This document shows positions 1 through 11,175 of a DNA stretch of 64,000 bases, one piece after another (position 1 is the first letter of the stretch; each line of letters begins with the position of its first letter). The stretch comes from Leptodactylus fallax. Its lineage: Eukaryota > Chordata > Amphibia > Anura > Leptodactylidae. A program made the position numbers and the translations under genes. The DNA is taken from the NCBI GenBank assembly GCA_947044405.1, contig CAMRHE010000115.1, positions 806,001-870,000 on the forward strand, in the 5' to 3' direction. The notes beneath the pieces are model-generated. The model searched no databases, had not been told where the DNA came from, and worked only from the letters and a program-made list of their open reading frames with translations.

Positions 1-230
1 AATGAATGTATTATTGGATAAAAATTAAATGTCTAAATTTCACCTCCATATTGTTTTAATTCTTGTGAAATGCTTAAAGGGTTAACAAACTTCCCAAATG
101 CTGTTTTGAATTATTTGAGGGGTGCAGTTTTGAAAATGGGGTGATTTATGGGGGTCCCTAAAAAATGAGTTTGGGAAATTTTCTTGTAAATCTGGAAAAT
201 CGCTGTTACACTTGTAAGCCTTCTAACATC
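1..230 (-). repeat. Arm of dispersed AT-rich frog repeat, inverted relative to 1337-1640
   Basis: This stretch is close to the reverse complement of 1337-1640. Shared landmarks include the runs around 85-120 and 1500-1530 (cccaaatgctgttttgaatt and its complement) and around 200-230 and 1337-1360. The two copies face each other across about 1.1 kb. The ORFs here are short and shadow-like. No gene is supported. Confidence 0.8.
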
Positions 231-497
231 CAAAATGACCGTGCTGCAACCGGCCTGCCGTGATTTAAAAGCATGGGCTGCACATGGGGGACACAGAGAT
301 GTCCCCGTGTGCCGTCCATGCATAGGCCGTGCTTCTGCGGCTCCTTTCATTAAATGAATAACTGTCGGCCCGCACATGGGACCGTGAAAATCACGGTCGT
401 GTGTACAGGCCCATAGCAAAGAATGGGTCATTGTGCTCTTCATGAAATACACGGACAGCATAGAGACCCACATCACGGTCGTCTGCAACCGGCCTTA
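231..497. repeat. MITE-like segment with repeated accggcct/cacggtcgt motifs
   Basis: The segment contains gaccgtgctgcaaccggcct near 238 and cacggtcgtctgcaaccggc near 475, with tcacggtcgtgtgtacaggc in the middle. This pattern is common in frog MITEs. It interrupts or abuts the arm at 1-230. Exact ends could not be set. Confidence 0.45.
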
Positions 498-942
498 GAC
501 CACTGGCTGCATCAGGAACCTCCCCCCTTTTTCCTGGGAACCTTGGAAAGATAAGCTTTAAAGGGATTTTCTGGCAAGTAAGAAATCCTAATAGTGGCCA
601 GAGGATGTATAACATAAAAAAGAAGGCATGCTCATGCCCTGGCACTCCATTCTGGTGTTGTGTCCCTTGTTCCCGCGGCTGCTGTTCCCAGCTGGACTAG
701 AAATGTTGAGGCTCCCTTGACTGAGTAGCCTCAGTGGTCACATGTGCAAGACTGGTCATAGCAGCCTCATCTTGTCTAGTCCCTCAGGGACTGGCATTGG
801 AGGGAATGGTGGATGTGACACTGAAGCGGAGCGCTGGGGAGTGGCTGGGTATACCTTAGTTTTTGGTTTTTTTTATTTCACACCTTCTCTGGTCATCAGT
901 GGGTTTTCCAGTAAACCCAGAATACTCCTTTAACCCCTTAAG
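498..942. other. Unassigned sequence, no gene seen
   Basis: No exon-like open frame with splice signals, no long inverted repeat and no recognised element was seen. The 63-residue ORF at 742-933 has no recognisable motif. Confidence 0.5.
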
Positions 943-1264
943 GACCCAGCCCAAAAGTGCGTTAAGGACCAGGCCTCGTTTTTCAAAACTGACATGTCAC
1001 TTTATATAGCAATAATTTTGAGACGTCTTAACTTACACAAGTGATTTTGAGATTTGTTTTTTTCGTGACACATTGTACTTCATGTTAGTGGTAAACACTA
1101 ATGAATATTTTTGTATTTATTTATAAAAAATAGGAAGTTTGATGGAAATTTGGGGAAAAAAATCGCAATTTTCAAAATGTGAAATGCTCTGCTTTTCAGA
1201 CAGTCATACCACCCAAATACATTAATACATATTATCTACCATATCTCTGCTATATATCTATCTA

Positions 1265-1304
<40 letters not shown>

Positions 1305-1336
1305 CATCATCTTTTAATCGTCCTGTAATTTATTTA
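943..1336. repeat. AT-rich dispersed repeat starting aaccccttaaggaccc
   Basis: The segment begins after a TTAA-containing flank with aaccccttaaggacccagcc. It runs through an AT-rich body with lines such as cgcaattttcaaaatgtgaa. This start is characteristic of a high-copy repeat in frog genomes, probably a DNA transposon. No coding capacity was recognised. It contains the TA/TATC microsatellite. Confidence 0.6.
1249..1301. repeat. (TATC)n/(TA)n microsatellite
   Basis: A few TATC units lead into an uninterrupted TA run of about 17 units. Confidence 0.95.
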
Positions 1337-1640
1337 GGATGTTAGAAGGCTTACAAGTGTAACAGCGATTTTTGCAGATTTACAAGAAAATTTTCCAAAC
1401 TAATTTTTTAGGAACCACTTCAGTTCTAAAGAGGATTATAAAGACCTATATATTAGAAACCCCCATAAATCACCCCATTTTCAAAACTGCACCCCTCAAA
1501 TAATTCAAAACAGCATTTGGGAAGTTTGTTAACCCTTTAAGCATTTCGCAAGAATTAAAACAATATGGAGGTGAAATTTAGACATTTAATTTTTTTCCAC
1601 TAATTCCTTAATTTAGCCCTAAAATTAACACATTCATAAA
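1337..1640 (+). repeat. Second arm of the inverted repeat pair with 1-230
   Basis: It matches the reverse complement of 1-230, with small differences including an extra block around 1410-1455. It runs directly into the tandem array that follows. Confidence 0.8.
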
Positions 1641-3460
1641 GGGTTAAAGGAGAAAATGCATCTCACAGTTTGTTATACAATTTCTCCCGAGCACGGAAAT
1701 ACCCCACATGTGGGTGTAAACTGATGTTTGGGCGAATGGCAGCGCACGGAGAAAAGCAGATTTTGCTGGAATAGTTTTCAGGTACCATGTCTCATTTGCA
1801 GAGCCCGTAGAGTACCAATACAAAGGAAACCCCCAAAAAGTGACCCCATTTTGGAAACTACACCCCTCACAGAATTCATCAAGGAGTATAGTGAGCATTT
1901 TGACCCCACAGCTGTTTCACAGATTTTACTAACATTGGGATGTGTAAATGAAAAATTACTAAAACATCAATTTATCCCCAAAGTTTTCATTTTCACAAGG
2001 GGTTAAAGGAGAAAAATCACCCCACAGTTTGTTACACAATTGCTCCTGAACACGACAATACCCCATATGCGATCGTAATTTGCTGTATGGGTACATGGCG
2101 GGGCTCGAAATGGAAAGAGTGCTATTTGTCTTTTGAAGGGCAGATTTTGCTGGAATAGTTTTCAGGTACCATGTCGCATTTGCAGAGCCCATAGAGCACC
2201 AATATAATGGAAACCCCCAAAAGTGACCCCATTTTGGAAACTACACCCCTCACAGAACATATCAAGGGGTATAGTGAGCATTTTGACCCCACAGCCGTTT
2301 CACAGATTTTATTAACATTGGGACATGAAAATGAAAAATTACTTTCTTTCCAATAAACCATCAATTTAGCCCCAAATTTTTCATTTTCACAAGAGGATAA
2401 AGGAGAAAAAGTGCCACAAAGTTTGTTACACAATTTCTCCGGAATACAGGAATACTCCCCATGTGGTTGTAATCTGCTGTATGGGTACATGGTGGGGCTC
2501 AGAATGGAAAGTGTGCTATTTGGCTTTTGGAGAGCAGATTTTGCTGGAATAGTTTTCAGGTGCCATGTCGCATTTGCAGAGCCCCCAAAGTACCAATACA
2601 GTGAAAACCCCCTAAAGGTGACCCCTTTTTGGAAACTACACCCCTCACAGAACATATCAAGGGATATAGTGAGCATTTTGACCTTACAGCCGTTTCACAG
2701 ATTCACTGGGATGTATAAATGAAAAATTACTAAAATGTCACTTTATCCCCAAAGTTTTTATTTTCACAAGGGGTTAAAGGAGAAAAAGCACCCCACAGTT
2801 TGTTAAACAATTGCTCCTGAACACGGCAATACCCCATATGTGATTATAATCTACTGTATGGGTACATGGCGGGGCTCAGAATGGAAAGAGCCCTATTTTG
2901 CTTTTGGAGAGCAGATTTTGCTGGAATAGTTTTCAGGTACCATGTCGCATTTGCAGAGCCCCCAAAGTACCAATACAGTGAAAACCCCCTAAAAGTGACC
3001 CCATTTTGGAAACTACACCCCTCACAGAACATATCAAGGGGTATAGTGAGTATTTTGACGCTACAGCTGATTCACAGATTTTATTAATATTGGGACATTA
3101 AAATGAAAAATTACTTTTTTTTTTCCAATAAACTGTCAATTTAGCCCCAAATTTTTCATTTTCACAAGAGGACAAAGGAGAAAAAGCACCCCAAAGTTCG
3201 TTACACAATTTCTCCTGAACACAGAAATGCCCCATATGTGGTTGTAATCTGCTGTATGGGTACATGGCGGGGCTCAGAATGGAAAGAGCGCTGTTTGGCT
3301 TTTGGAGGGCAGTTGTGGCTGAAATAGTTTTCAGGTGCTATATCGCATTTGCAGAGCCCCTAAAGTACCAATACAATGGAAACCTCTCAAAAGTGACCCC
3401 ATTTTAGAAACTACACCCCTCAAGGAATGTATCAAGGGGTATTATCAGTTTGAGCCTAAA
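1640..3460 (+). repeat. Tandem array of five units of about 360-400 bp
   Basis: Each unit begins near ggttaaaggagaaaa. Starts are close to 1641, 2002, 2395, 2772 and 3170, giving spacings of roughly 362, 393, 377 and 398. Units share a block ending ccattttggaaactacaccc followed by a stretch around cacagaatatatcaagggg. They differ by indels and point changes, so the array is not freshly amplified. Predicted ORFs in each unit, on both strands, are the same peptide repeated (for example LYWYFGGSANATWYLKTIPA) and show the repeat unit, not a protein family. No transposase motif was recognised. Confidence 0.85.
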
Positions 3461-4990
3461 AATGCTTCCCAAAAATTAATGTACAAAGTGAAAAATTAAA
3501 GTTTTTAAAGAAATATCCAATTTCAGTGCCTAATACGTTGCGGCCACTTTGTGTAATCAGAGACATAAACTCCAAAAACTATTAAGTGGGCTATCCCGGG
3601 GACAAAAAAAATTAAATATGTGGGTGTAAACTGCTTCTTGGGCACACAGCAGGGCTCAGAAGGGAAGGAGCACTGTGTGTTTTTTTTAGCTTTTGGAGTA
3701 TAGATTTAGAGGGACTTTCTGGACGCCATGTTGTTTTTGCAGAGCCCTGGAGGTGCCAGTAAATTGGAATTCCCCAAGAAGTGACCCCCATTTTGTAGGG
3801 GCAATTTTAGGGTCTCTGCAAATGTGACATGGCGTCCAAAAAACAACAATCTAAATATGCGCTCCAAAAGCACATAGTGCTTCTTCACATCTGCGCCCTA
3901 CTGTGTGCCCAAATGGCAGTTTATGCCCACATGTATGACACTGGTGTACCCAGGACAACATACTTAACAACGCCATATGCGGGTATTAACTACTGTTTGG
4001 GCACACTGTTTGGTTTTTGGAGCACAGTTTGCTTTTTGGACACCATGACACTTTTGCAGAGCCCATGAATTGTCAGTAAAGTGGAATCGCAGACATGTCA
4101 CCCCATTTTGGAAATTATACCCTTCAAGGGATTTATAAAGTGGGGTAGCGAGCATTATTAACCCTTAAGTGTTGCATTCTTTTAATTTCCATAAATGAAT
4201 GCGCAGCTGATAATGAAAAATAAAAAATGAAAATTTCCATAGATACGTCATTTCAGTGCCCGATATGTTGTGCCCAGCTTATGTCTGCACAGACACACAC
4301 TCCAAAAACTGGTGAGCGGGGATCCCGGGCACAACAGCTTTTGGAGCGTTCATCTCTGATACAAGCCGGGCACAACATATTACGCACTGAAATGATGTAT
4401 TCCTGGAAAAATTGTCATTTTCACCTTTCACCATCAGCTGGTATTCATTTACGGATAATAAATTATAGCAACACTTGGGGTTTAAAAATGCTCATTGTAC
4501 CCCTGGATAAATTCCTTCATGGGTGTAGTTACCAAAATGGGGTGACATGTCAGGGGCTTCCACTGTACTGGCATTTCAGCTCTGCAAAAGTGTCATGGTG
4601 CCCAAAAACCAAACCAAGTCTGTGCTCCAAAAACCAAATAGCGCTCCTTCCCTTCTGTGCCCGGCTGTGCCCAAACAGCAGTTTATACCCACATATGACA
4701 TTAAGTACATTATCCTGGGTACACCAGTGTCATACATGTGGGTATAAACTGCAGTTTGGGCACACAGTAGGGCGCAGAAGGGAAGTAGCGCTATGTGGCT
4801 TTTGGAGCGCAGATTCAGATGTTTGGGATCTGGCTGCCATGTCATGTTTGCAGAGCCTCTAAAGTACCAGTAAAGTGGAAACCTATAGGGAATGACCCCA
4901 TTTTGAAAACTGCACCCCTCAAAGAATTTATCAAGGGGTGTAGTAAGCATTAGTATCCCAGACGTGACTGCACAGCGGATGGGGAAAAAT
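3461..4990. repeat. Divergent array units in alternating orientation
   Basis: The units resemble the preceding array but are older and flip direction. Forward copies lie around 3620-3797, 3965-4150 and 4730-4950. Reverse-complement copies lie around 3810-3960 and 4470-4720. The 4470-4720 and 4730-4950 copies are head to head around position 4725. A smaller palindrome occurs around 4250-4400 (cagtgcccgatatgttgtgc near 4255 and its complement near 4370). Confidence 0.7.
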
Positions 4991-6014
4991 GAATAGGTAA
5001 GCTGTGCGGAGTACATTGGGTACACTAAATTCCCTACTATTTCCCCAGTAGTTCCTATTATTGGGGAGGTCACTCTGGGGGTCACTTCTGGTTTATTATC
5101 CCTCGTAAGCTCTAAATCTGGTTTGTACCCCAATATACGCTCGCACAGCTTATACATTCCCTTCCTGACTCAGCCAGTTTTGTTCTAATGATTTGTCAAT
5201 TTTTGGGGTTTTTGTCTTCACATTGTATGAGCTATATTTTCTTTATTTTTCTGGTGATGTAGCCGTATGAGGGCTTGTTGTTTGCGGTATGAGATGTATT
5301 TTGTAATTGTAATCATTCTTAGGTGCCTACAACTTATTAAATAAATTTTATTAACTCTTTCTTGGTGGATTAAAAACAAAACAAAACATCAATTCTGGCA
5401 CTGCGTTTAACCTTTTAAATTTTTCGCCATGCAACATAGAGTGTAAGTAACATGTTACCTTTATTCTGTGGGTCGGTACGATTACGGCGATACCTAATTT
5501 ATACTGTTTTGTTATGCGATACTAGTTTTGCAGAACAAAAACCCATTTGGGGACATAAATTTATTTTTTTTGCATCGCCATCTTCTGAGATGCGTAGCAT
5601 TTTTATTTTTCAGTTTACAGAGTTGGTTTAGGGCTTTTTTTTTTGCGGGAAAATCTGTGCTTTTTATTGGTACAGTTTTGGGGCACATATCACTTTTTGA
5701 TCACTTTTTATGGCATATTTTGTAAGGTGAGATGGCGAAAAATCATTACTTCCGGCGTTTTTTTTCCGTTTTTTTTTCCCCAACGTTCACCATGTACATT
5801 AAATATGGTTTCAGTTTTATTGTACAGGTTGTTACAGACGTGACGATACCAAATATGTATTGTTTTTTTTAATTTTTAGGTTTATTTTTTATATAATTCA
5901 TTTTATATAGGAAAAGGGAATTTTTGGGGCTTTATTCTTTTATGAATTTTTTTTTACATACTTTATTTTTTTTCACTTTTTTTTTTTACTTTTTCATGTG
6001 TCTCATTAGGACAC

Positions 6015-6046
6015 CTGAGCCAGAGATGCTGTGATCTCTGGCTCAG
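6015..6046. repeat. Stem-loop, 13-bp perfect stem
   Basis: ctgagccagagat at 6015-6027 pairs with atctctggctcag at 6034-6046, with a 6-nt loop. Confidence 0.9.
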
Positions 6047-6277
6047 TACTATAGACTGCAAAACACGAGCAATACATGTGTCTTGCAGCCTATACAGGAA
6101 GTCATCGCTATGGAAACGCATAGGTTTCCATACATACAGGTCTCGGCAGGATCAACCAGGTAGTGAGGTCTCCAGGCAGCCTGGGGTCACTGGGCAGACC
6201 CCGGGCTGCAGATTATAGATATCGGCACCCCCGATCTCGCCGCGGGGGGTGCCGTGGGGGGCGGCAAGACGGCGGAA

Positions 6278-6321
6278 CCCCTTGGATGCCGCGGTCGTGT
6301 TTGTCCGTGGCATCCAAGGGG
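6278..6321. repeat. Stem-loop, 13-bp perfect stem
   Basis: ccccttggatgcc at 6278-6290 pairs with ggcatccaagggg at 6309-6321, with an 18-nt loop. Confidence 0.9.
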
Positions 6322-6353
6322 AACTCAGTTCCGACAGGAGGTTATGGAGCAGG

Positions 6354-6380
6354 GTGTTAGCTGTCAGTTACAGCTAACAC
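6354..6380. repeat. Stem-loop, 10-bp perfect stem
   Basis: gtgttagctg pairs with cagctaacac across a 7-nt loop. Confidence 0.9.
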
Positions 6381-6392
6381 CCGGTTCCGATG

Positions 6393-6419
6393 CCGCCCGC
6401 TCAGATCGTGAGCGGGCGG
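6393..6419. repeat. GC-rich stem-loop, 11-bp perfect stem
   Basis: ccgcccgctca pairs with tgagcgggcgg across a 5-nt loop. Confidence 0.9.
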
Positions 6420-6427
6420 CCGGCCTC

Positions 6428-6475
6428 GGGCGTAGTATTACGCCCTGGTGCGCTAAGTACCTAGCGCCCAGGACG
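6428..6475. repeat. Two adjacent stem-loops at the repeat terminus
   Basis: gggcgta (6428-6434) pairs with tacgccc (6439-6445). Immediately after it, a ctgg..gcgcta / tagcgc..ccag imperfect stem follows. These sit at the apparent 3' end of the AT-rich repeat. Confidence 0.8.
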
Positions 6476-6480
6476 TAATC

Positions 6481-6942
6481 GTACAGCCTTACTCTTCAGC
6501 AATTTGCCAACCAAAAATAGAAGAGATAAGTAGAAAATAAACACCTACACAGGGTTTTATTACTTTGTTACATGGTACAGGGCTTAAAGGGTAGGGGATA
6601 AGTGTCATATAACTGGGGGTTTGACTGCTAGGTCCCACCAGTGATCAGGAGAACAAGGGACCCAAAGTTCCCTTGTATTCTGCCTGCGAATAGCACTAGT
6701 GTCCTTGCCTGACCAGTGCTCCTTCCACTGCTATGGGGCTGATGGGACTGCAAAGTCTGGCAGTCCCATAGAAATGAATGGGGCATCAGTTACACAAGCG
6801 CATTGGAACTCCATTCACAGGGTGAATACAGCGGACCTTTTGGACCCTCATTCTCCTAATCGCTGCAGGACCTAGCAGTGAGACCCCCAGCTATCTGCCA
6901 CTTATCCCCTACCCTGTGTATAACAGCATCACCTCTTTAACG
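6481..6942. other. Unassigned, MITE-like text, no gene seen
   Basis: It contains fragments such as ggtcccaccagtgatcagga and cacttatcccctaccctgtg. Similar wording (gtaggggataagtgtc near 6590 and gccacttatcccctaccc near 6897) forms an inverted pair, so this is probably a MITE of about 320 bp. Confidence 0.5.
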
Positions 6943-7162
6943 CTAAGGCCCCACTTTGCGGAAAAGCAGCTTTTTATGTTGCAGATTTTGTTGTGGTTTT
7001 TTGATCCAAAGCCAGGAGTGGATTGAGCAGAAGGTAGAAATATAAATACTTCTTGTAGATTTCCCATTCCTTTTGTAGCCACTCTTGGTTTTGGCTCAAA
7101 AACCGCAGCAAAATCTGCAACAAAAAAAGTTGCGTTTCCGCAACATGGGGCCTCAGCCTAAA
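6943..7162. mobile_element. Palindromic MITE of about 220 bp
   Basis: The left end aaggccccactttgcggaaa mirrors the right end tttccgcaacatggggcctc. Internal blocks (tgcagattttgttg and caacaaaaaaagttgc) are also mirrored. A half copy of the family occurs near 44650-44720 and another relative near 46500-46795. It is a non-autonomous DNA element by structure; the superfamily is not determined. Confidence 0.75.
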
Positions 7163-8103
7163 GGATATGTGGTGTGGCACGCTGGGAAAGGGATGTAGCT
7201 TAAGATGTCACAGTAAGCCAACAAATAGTTGGTATAAAGTTAGACCTTATGACACTTTGATAAATCTGGTACAGTTTAACACTGTCTCATCTATGGTTGT
7301 GCTGTCTATTAGCATGCTAAAAATCCCACAGACTGACAAACACTGACAGTAACTTTTTTTTTTTTTTACCTTGTATTTCTAGGTTTAGTGTTCTCTTAAC
7401 AGTAAAAATGGCACAAGGTAACGTATATAATTCATTTAGGTACCATCATATGTAGTGTACTAAAGTGATAGAGATGGAGCAACGAGAAACGGAAGCAAAA
7501 ATCAGGCCATACAGAACGGTATACTCAGAATTAGCACTACTCAGCTTCCATTTTTAATACAATAATTCTATCCATTTTAATAGTCTGTCTGTATGGCTGC
7601 ATGCCACCACTAGGGGGCACGAACTGTTCATGAATTTATACTGCTAGTACTGAACCCTATAGTATGAATGATTAGTAATGCCAGCAGTAAACTCCATCTA
7701 GCGGCAGCTTCGATATGACAGTACGGAAGCAAGCAAGGGAAGCAGTTCAGTGATGTGCCCTCTCCAAGTATAGACACCATAGTAGATGCTTGCCTTGCCT
7801 CAATGTGGGTACAGCATTTGGTGGACACCCCAGTTATTGACTTCAGGATCTCCCTATTAAATAAACAATAGTGGACCCCATTGGTGGGAAGAAAAATATA
7901 ATTCCCTGTCTTTACTGAAAAAAATCTATAATGGACATTTTTCTGGACAGAGCTGTAACTTGCTCTGTAGTAAGAAAGAAATTCACTCCAGGAGTCTTAA
8001 GATATCTTCATTATTGCCCTAATACCGACCCCTCGGTTTTCTTCTGGTGTGTGACTTTCAATAACTGGGAAGAGAACCTGATCCACAGCCATTTCGCATC
8101 CTC
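7163..8103. other. No gene or clear element seen
   Basis: Mixed intergenic sequence with a short poly-T run near 7350. No splice-flanked open frame or recognisable repeat structure was found. Confidence 0.5.
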
Positions 8104-8433
8104 TTAAAGGGGTTGCACCAAGTTAAACTTATCATCTGTCCACAGGATAAGTGTCTGGCATGGGTCCAGACTCTAAGACCCCCACTAATCATGAGAATGG
8201 GGGCCCATGTGAGTGCTGGTTTGTAGACGAGTGCAGCACTTGGTAGTTCCGTGGAGATCAATGGAGTTTAAGTATGTATGCTTGACCAGGTGTGGGATGG
8301 CTGGGGGGCATTCATACAGGGGACATAGGGCCCTGTTCTCATGATCATTATGGGTCAGATCCTTATCCGCCAGACACATATTAAATGTCCAGGGGACAGG
8401 TGATAAGTTAAAAGCTTGGTACAACCTCTTTAA
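8104..8433. mobile_element. TTAA-flanked MITE, about 330 bp
   Basis: It starts ttaaaggggttgcaccaagt and ends cttggtacaacctctttaa. The ends form a terminal inverted repeat with TTAA at both extremes (8104-8107 and 8430-8433). TTAAAGG termini with TTAA targets are the hallmark of the Kolobok/T2 MITE group known from Xenopus; that assignment is by resemblance. The inner ends ttaaacttatc and gataagttaaa also mirror. Confidence 0.75.
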
Positions 8434-9218
8434 ACATAAGAAGGTGCTATCGACTATTTGTGTCCACTACCCTTCTATCAATGTCAGGTTTTTGGACTGG
8501 TTGTCCTTTAGGTTTTTTTTTGTTTTTTTTTAAAAGTATGCAGCCAAAAAGTCACTGCATCTGTGGCCCCTGTTTACATATATACAGATATCACTAATAT
8601 ACTAGACATGTAGATGAACTGTATGGGTAGTGGCAGAGCAATAATAAAGTGATCATGTTCTGACCATGAGTTTAGTTTGAGAGAGCTTGGTATATGAAAT
8701 ATACATCAATATAGATGATAATTTTGTTGTGTAAAATGAATTAAATGTAAGATTATATATAGACCATAGATGAAAAAGAAGGAAGATGTCTCCACCTGCT
8801 GTCTAAAATGAAAATTGCAAATACTGTAATAAGGAGGGGGGACATACTACAGATATGGGATCCTTAGATATAGCAGGATCTATACACTTTTTTGCTGGGA
8901 AGTTAAAACCCGTATGGGACTCTCTTTACCAGGATCTGCACAGGATGCAACTAGGGAATGGGATACTAGCCCAAGGGGACATGAAAATGAGATGGGGTGG
9001 AAAGTACCAGGTCTATCAGACAATATTAATATATGGTATTAGCATACAATCCAGCTGTACTATGCTAGAGAAAGTTTTGGCATGCACAGTAGACCAGCAT
9101 ATATTTTTATATATGGTTACATATAATGTCACTCCTCCAAAAATAGAAATGGGTAGTTCCTTGGTCATTGAGTAGTTTCTCACTATCACTGCAGGAAATA
9201 TAGATGTACAGTAGCAAA
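8434..9218. other. No gene or clear element seen
   Basis: An ORF of 106 residues at 8855-9175 is open but has no recognised motif, no compelling initiation context and no splice-linked partner. Short T-rich runs occur near 8515. I treat the ORF as chance. Confidence 0.45.
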
Positions 9219-9530
9219 TCCTAAAGGGAGTCTGCCATCAGGGTGAAGCATATTAAACCAGCAATACAGTTGAATAGGTCAAGGCCATCTGAATCCATCG
9301 CCTTTATCCCCATAAAAATTTGTGCCTCCGTTGCCTACATACTTATTTTACAATATGCAAATGAGGAGTCTGGAGCACGCAGGGAAGCTCTAAAACTGCT
9401 ACACTCCTCACTGCTCTAATTCACCCTCCTTCACTTCTCCCTTCTTTGAGTGACAAGGCCAGGAAGCTATGCTAAAATCTCGCCTGGCTCTGTGTTCTCA
9501 TGTTCACTACGGTGTATTAGAGCAGCGTGG
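9219..9530. mobile_element. One end of a taaagggagtctgccatc MITE
   Basis: taaagggagtctgccatcag at about 9222 is the recognisable terminus of a frog MITE. Mirror-image termini (gacagactccctttaa) occur near 16043 and 17058. The body has tatgcaaatgaggagtctgg. The opposite end was not located. Confidence 0.5.
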
Positions 9531-10080
9531 AGCATAGCAGTCAATGGCACGTAACATTAAATGTCCAGTTAATGCTTGCTACATCCACAGCATTGGAATA
9601 ATCCTTTATAGATCTAATGAATGCTATATAAAATGCACATTCAAAGCAAGGATAAACTAGATATTATTGGAATTCTGGGTGGAGTTACCATGTATGGTCA
9701 CATGGTATACTAATAAGTGACTGAGTACATTAAATCTTTTATTAAATGAAGCAATAGAACCCCCCAACACAAATGTTATAATAGGGCACCTTCTACTGCT
9801 GGATGAGAGCACAAATCCATCCCTCCATAGCCAGGAGGATCTTATCCTTGCTTGCCTTTATGTCTTTCCATGATCCATGAGTTGATTGCTAACTTTGTAA
9901 GAGGAAAAGGAAATCCCTGCAGGAGTATGGAATGAAGCAAACCTTGACCACCACACCTTCAGCTACGTGATCTGCCTTTTATAGTATGTGTCCTTCAATA
10001 GAACTTAATCCGTACTTAAAGAAGCACTCCAGTAAAAAAAAATGTGTGTAATGAAGAGTTGTTGAATTACCTACTAACAA

Positions 10081-10332
10081 CTTTATTGTGAAGTTATGTG
10101 CTCCTCTCTGGAGCATTGACCTCCACTCGGCTCCTCTGATGCACAAAGTTCTTCATGTATGAAACTCATAAAGAAGGTGAAACTCATAATACAATGTGAT
10201 TAGTGATTCAATCTGACTCCCATAGACCTGCATTGATAGTTTGACCTCTTGCTCACACAGGAAACACTGTTCATTAGAGAAGCAAAGAGGAGGCATGTGC
10301 TCCAGAGAGGAGCACATAACTTCACAATAAAG
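10081..10332. mobile_element. Foldback element with 35-bp perfect arms
   Basis: 10081-10115 is the exact reverse complement of 10298-10332. The element probably extends out to cttaaagaagcactccag near 10015, another TTAAAG-type terminus. Confidence 0.75.
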
Positions 10333-11175
10333 CTGTCACTATGCACAGGCTCATTTCAAAGCAAATTTTATGGATTATTTGTTGTTCTTGAAGAAATCAT
10401 TGCCGTTGGATGCCCACATGATTGTATTTTGTCATTGTGCAAACCTCCATCCAAAACAGTGAGCACATGGTTTTTGAGATCTACTCCCTTAAATAGTTTT
10501 TTAGGAACCATGCCAGATTCCTAGAAACCTCCTTTAGCGAATTAGCTGATATTTCGAGGGGTTCCAGGTTGTATGATGCACCTCTGCAGAACACTTGCAC
10601 AGTGTTGAAACTTCTGTACAACAGTTTCCTGTCGTTCTGGTTGATACGGAGGCTAGGTAGAAATAACCACAAACAAATGTGTTCAGAAAACTCACAAAAA
10701 AGATAGATTACTCTATAGCTCATAGATTAACAGCAGGGAATAGACCAAATAATGTAAATTATACCCCTATTGCAAGATGTTGGGGGGAAAAATGGGCAAC
10801 CACTTTGAGAACCAAGATAAAAATGGCAGGAGAACTTGCATATGGCAGGGAGAAGTTGGGTTGGGGTAACATGGTCTCAAAGTCCATGAAAAAAGCAATT
10901 ACAGTCAAGCAGCTAACATGATGCAGCACAATGTAAATAAGTAGGTTACATTGCCAAGGTAAAACTGCTGGACTGCCCCCTCTGAGCACAGGGGTATAAC
11001 TAGAATACCTACAGCTTCACAGTAAAGTGTAGATTGGGCTCCGACCATCGATCACTAAACTGTACTAATGCAAACAGTAGCATAAATCATTTATTTGAGA
11101 AGCTACCAGGGGAAAAGATGAAATACATTGCTTCAGCACGTTTCCCATTGGTATGGTCACGGTGATATCACATAT
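10333..11175. other. No gene seen
   Basis: ORFs of 76-91 residues overlap on both strands without motifs. caggggtataactagaatac at about 10989 looks like one end of a hAT-type MITE, but its partner end is absent. Confidence 0.45.

Larger units (their letters stand above)
4991..6480 (+). repeat. AT-rich frog repeat body ending in stem-loops
   Basis: From about 5200 the sequence has the pattern tgtagccgtatgagggcttg followed by T-rich stretches and acgttcaccatgtacatt. This is a very common dispersed frog repeat, and related segments occur at 11805-12030, 40170-40930 and 61735-62925. The 3' part becomes GC-rich and carries the hairpin cluster listed separately. No coding region is supported. Confidence 0.7.

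Noticed and set aside
2122..2676. A 184-residue minus-strand ORF and several similar ORFs across 1640-5160
   Set aside because: The same peptide words recur in each tandem unit on both strands. They reflect the repeat monomer, not a protein family.
8855..9175. 106-residue ORF
   Set aside because: No motif, no splice partner in the right phase, no regulatory context. Its length is within chance for this size of AT-rich sequence.
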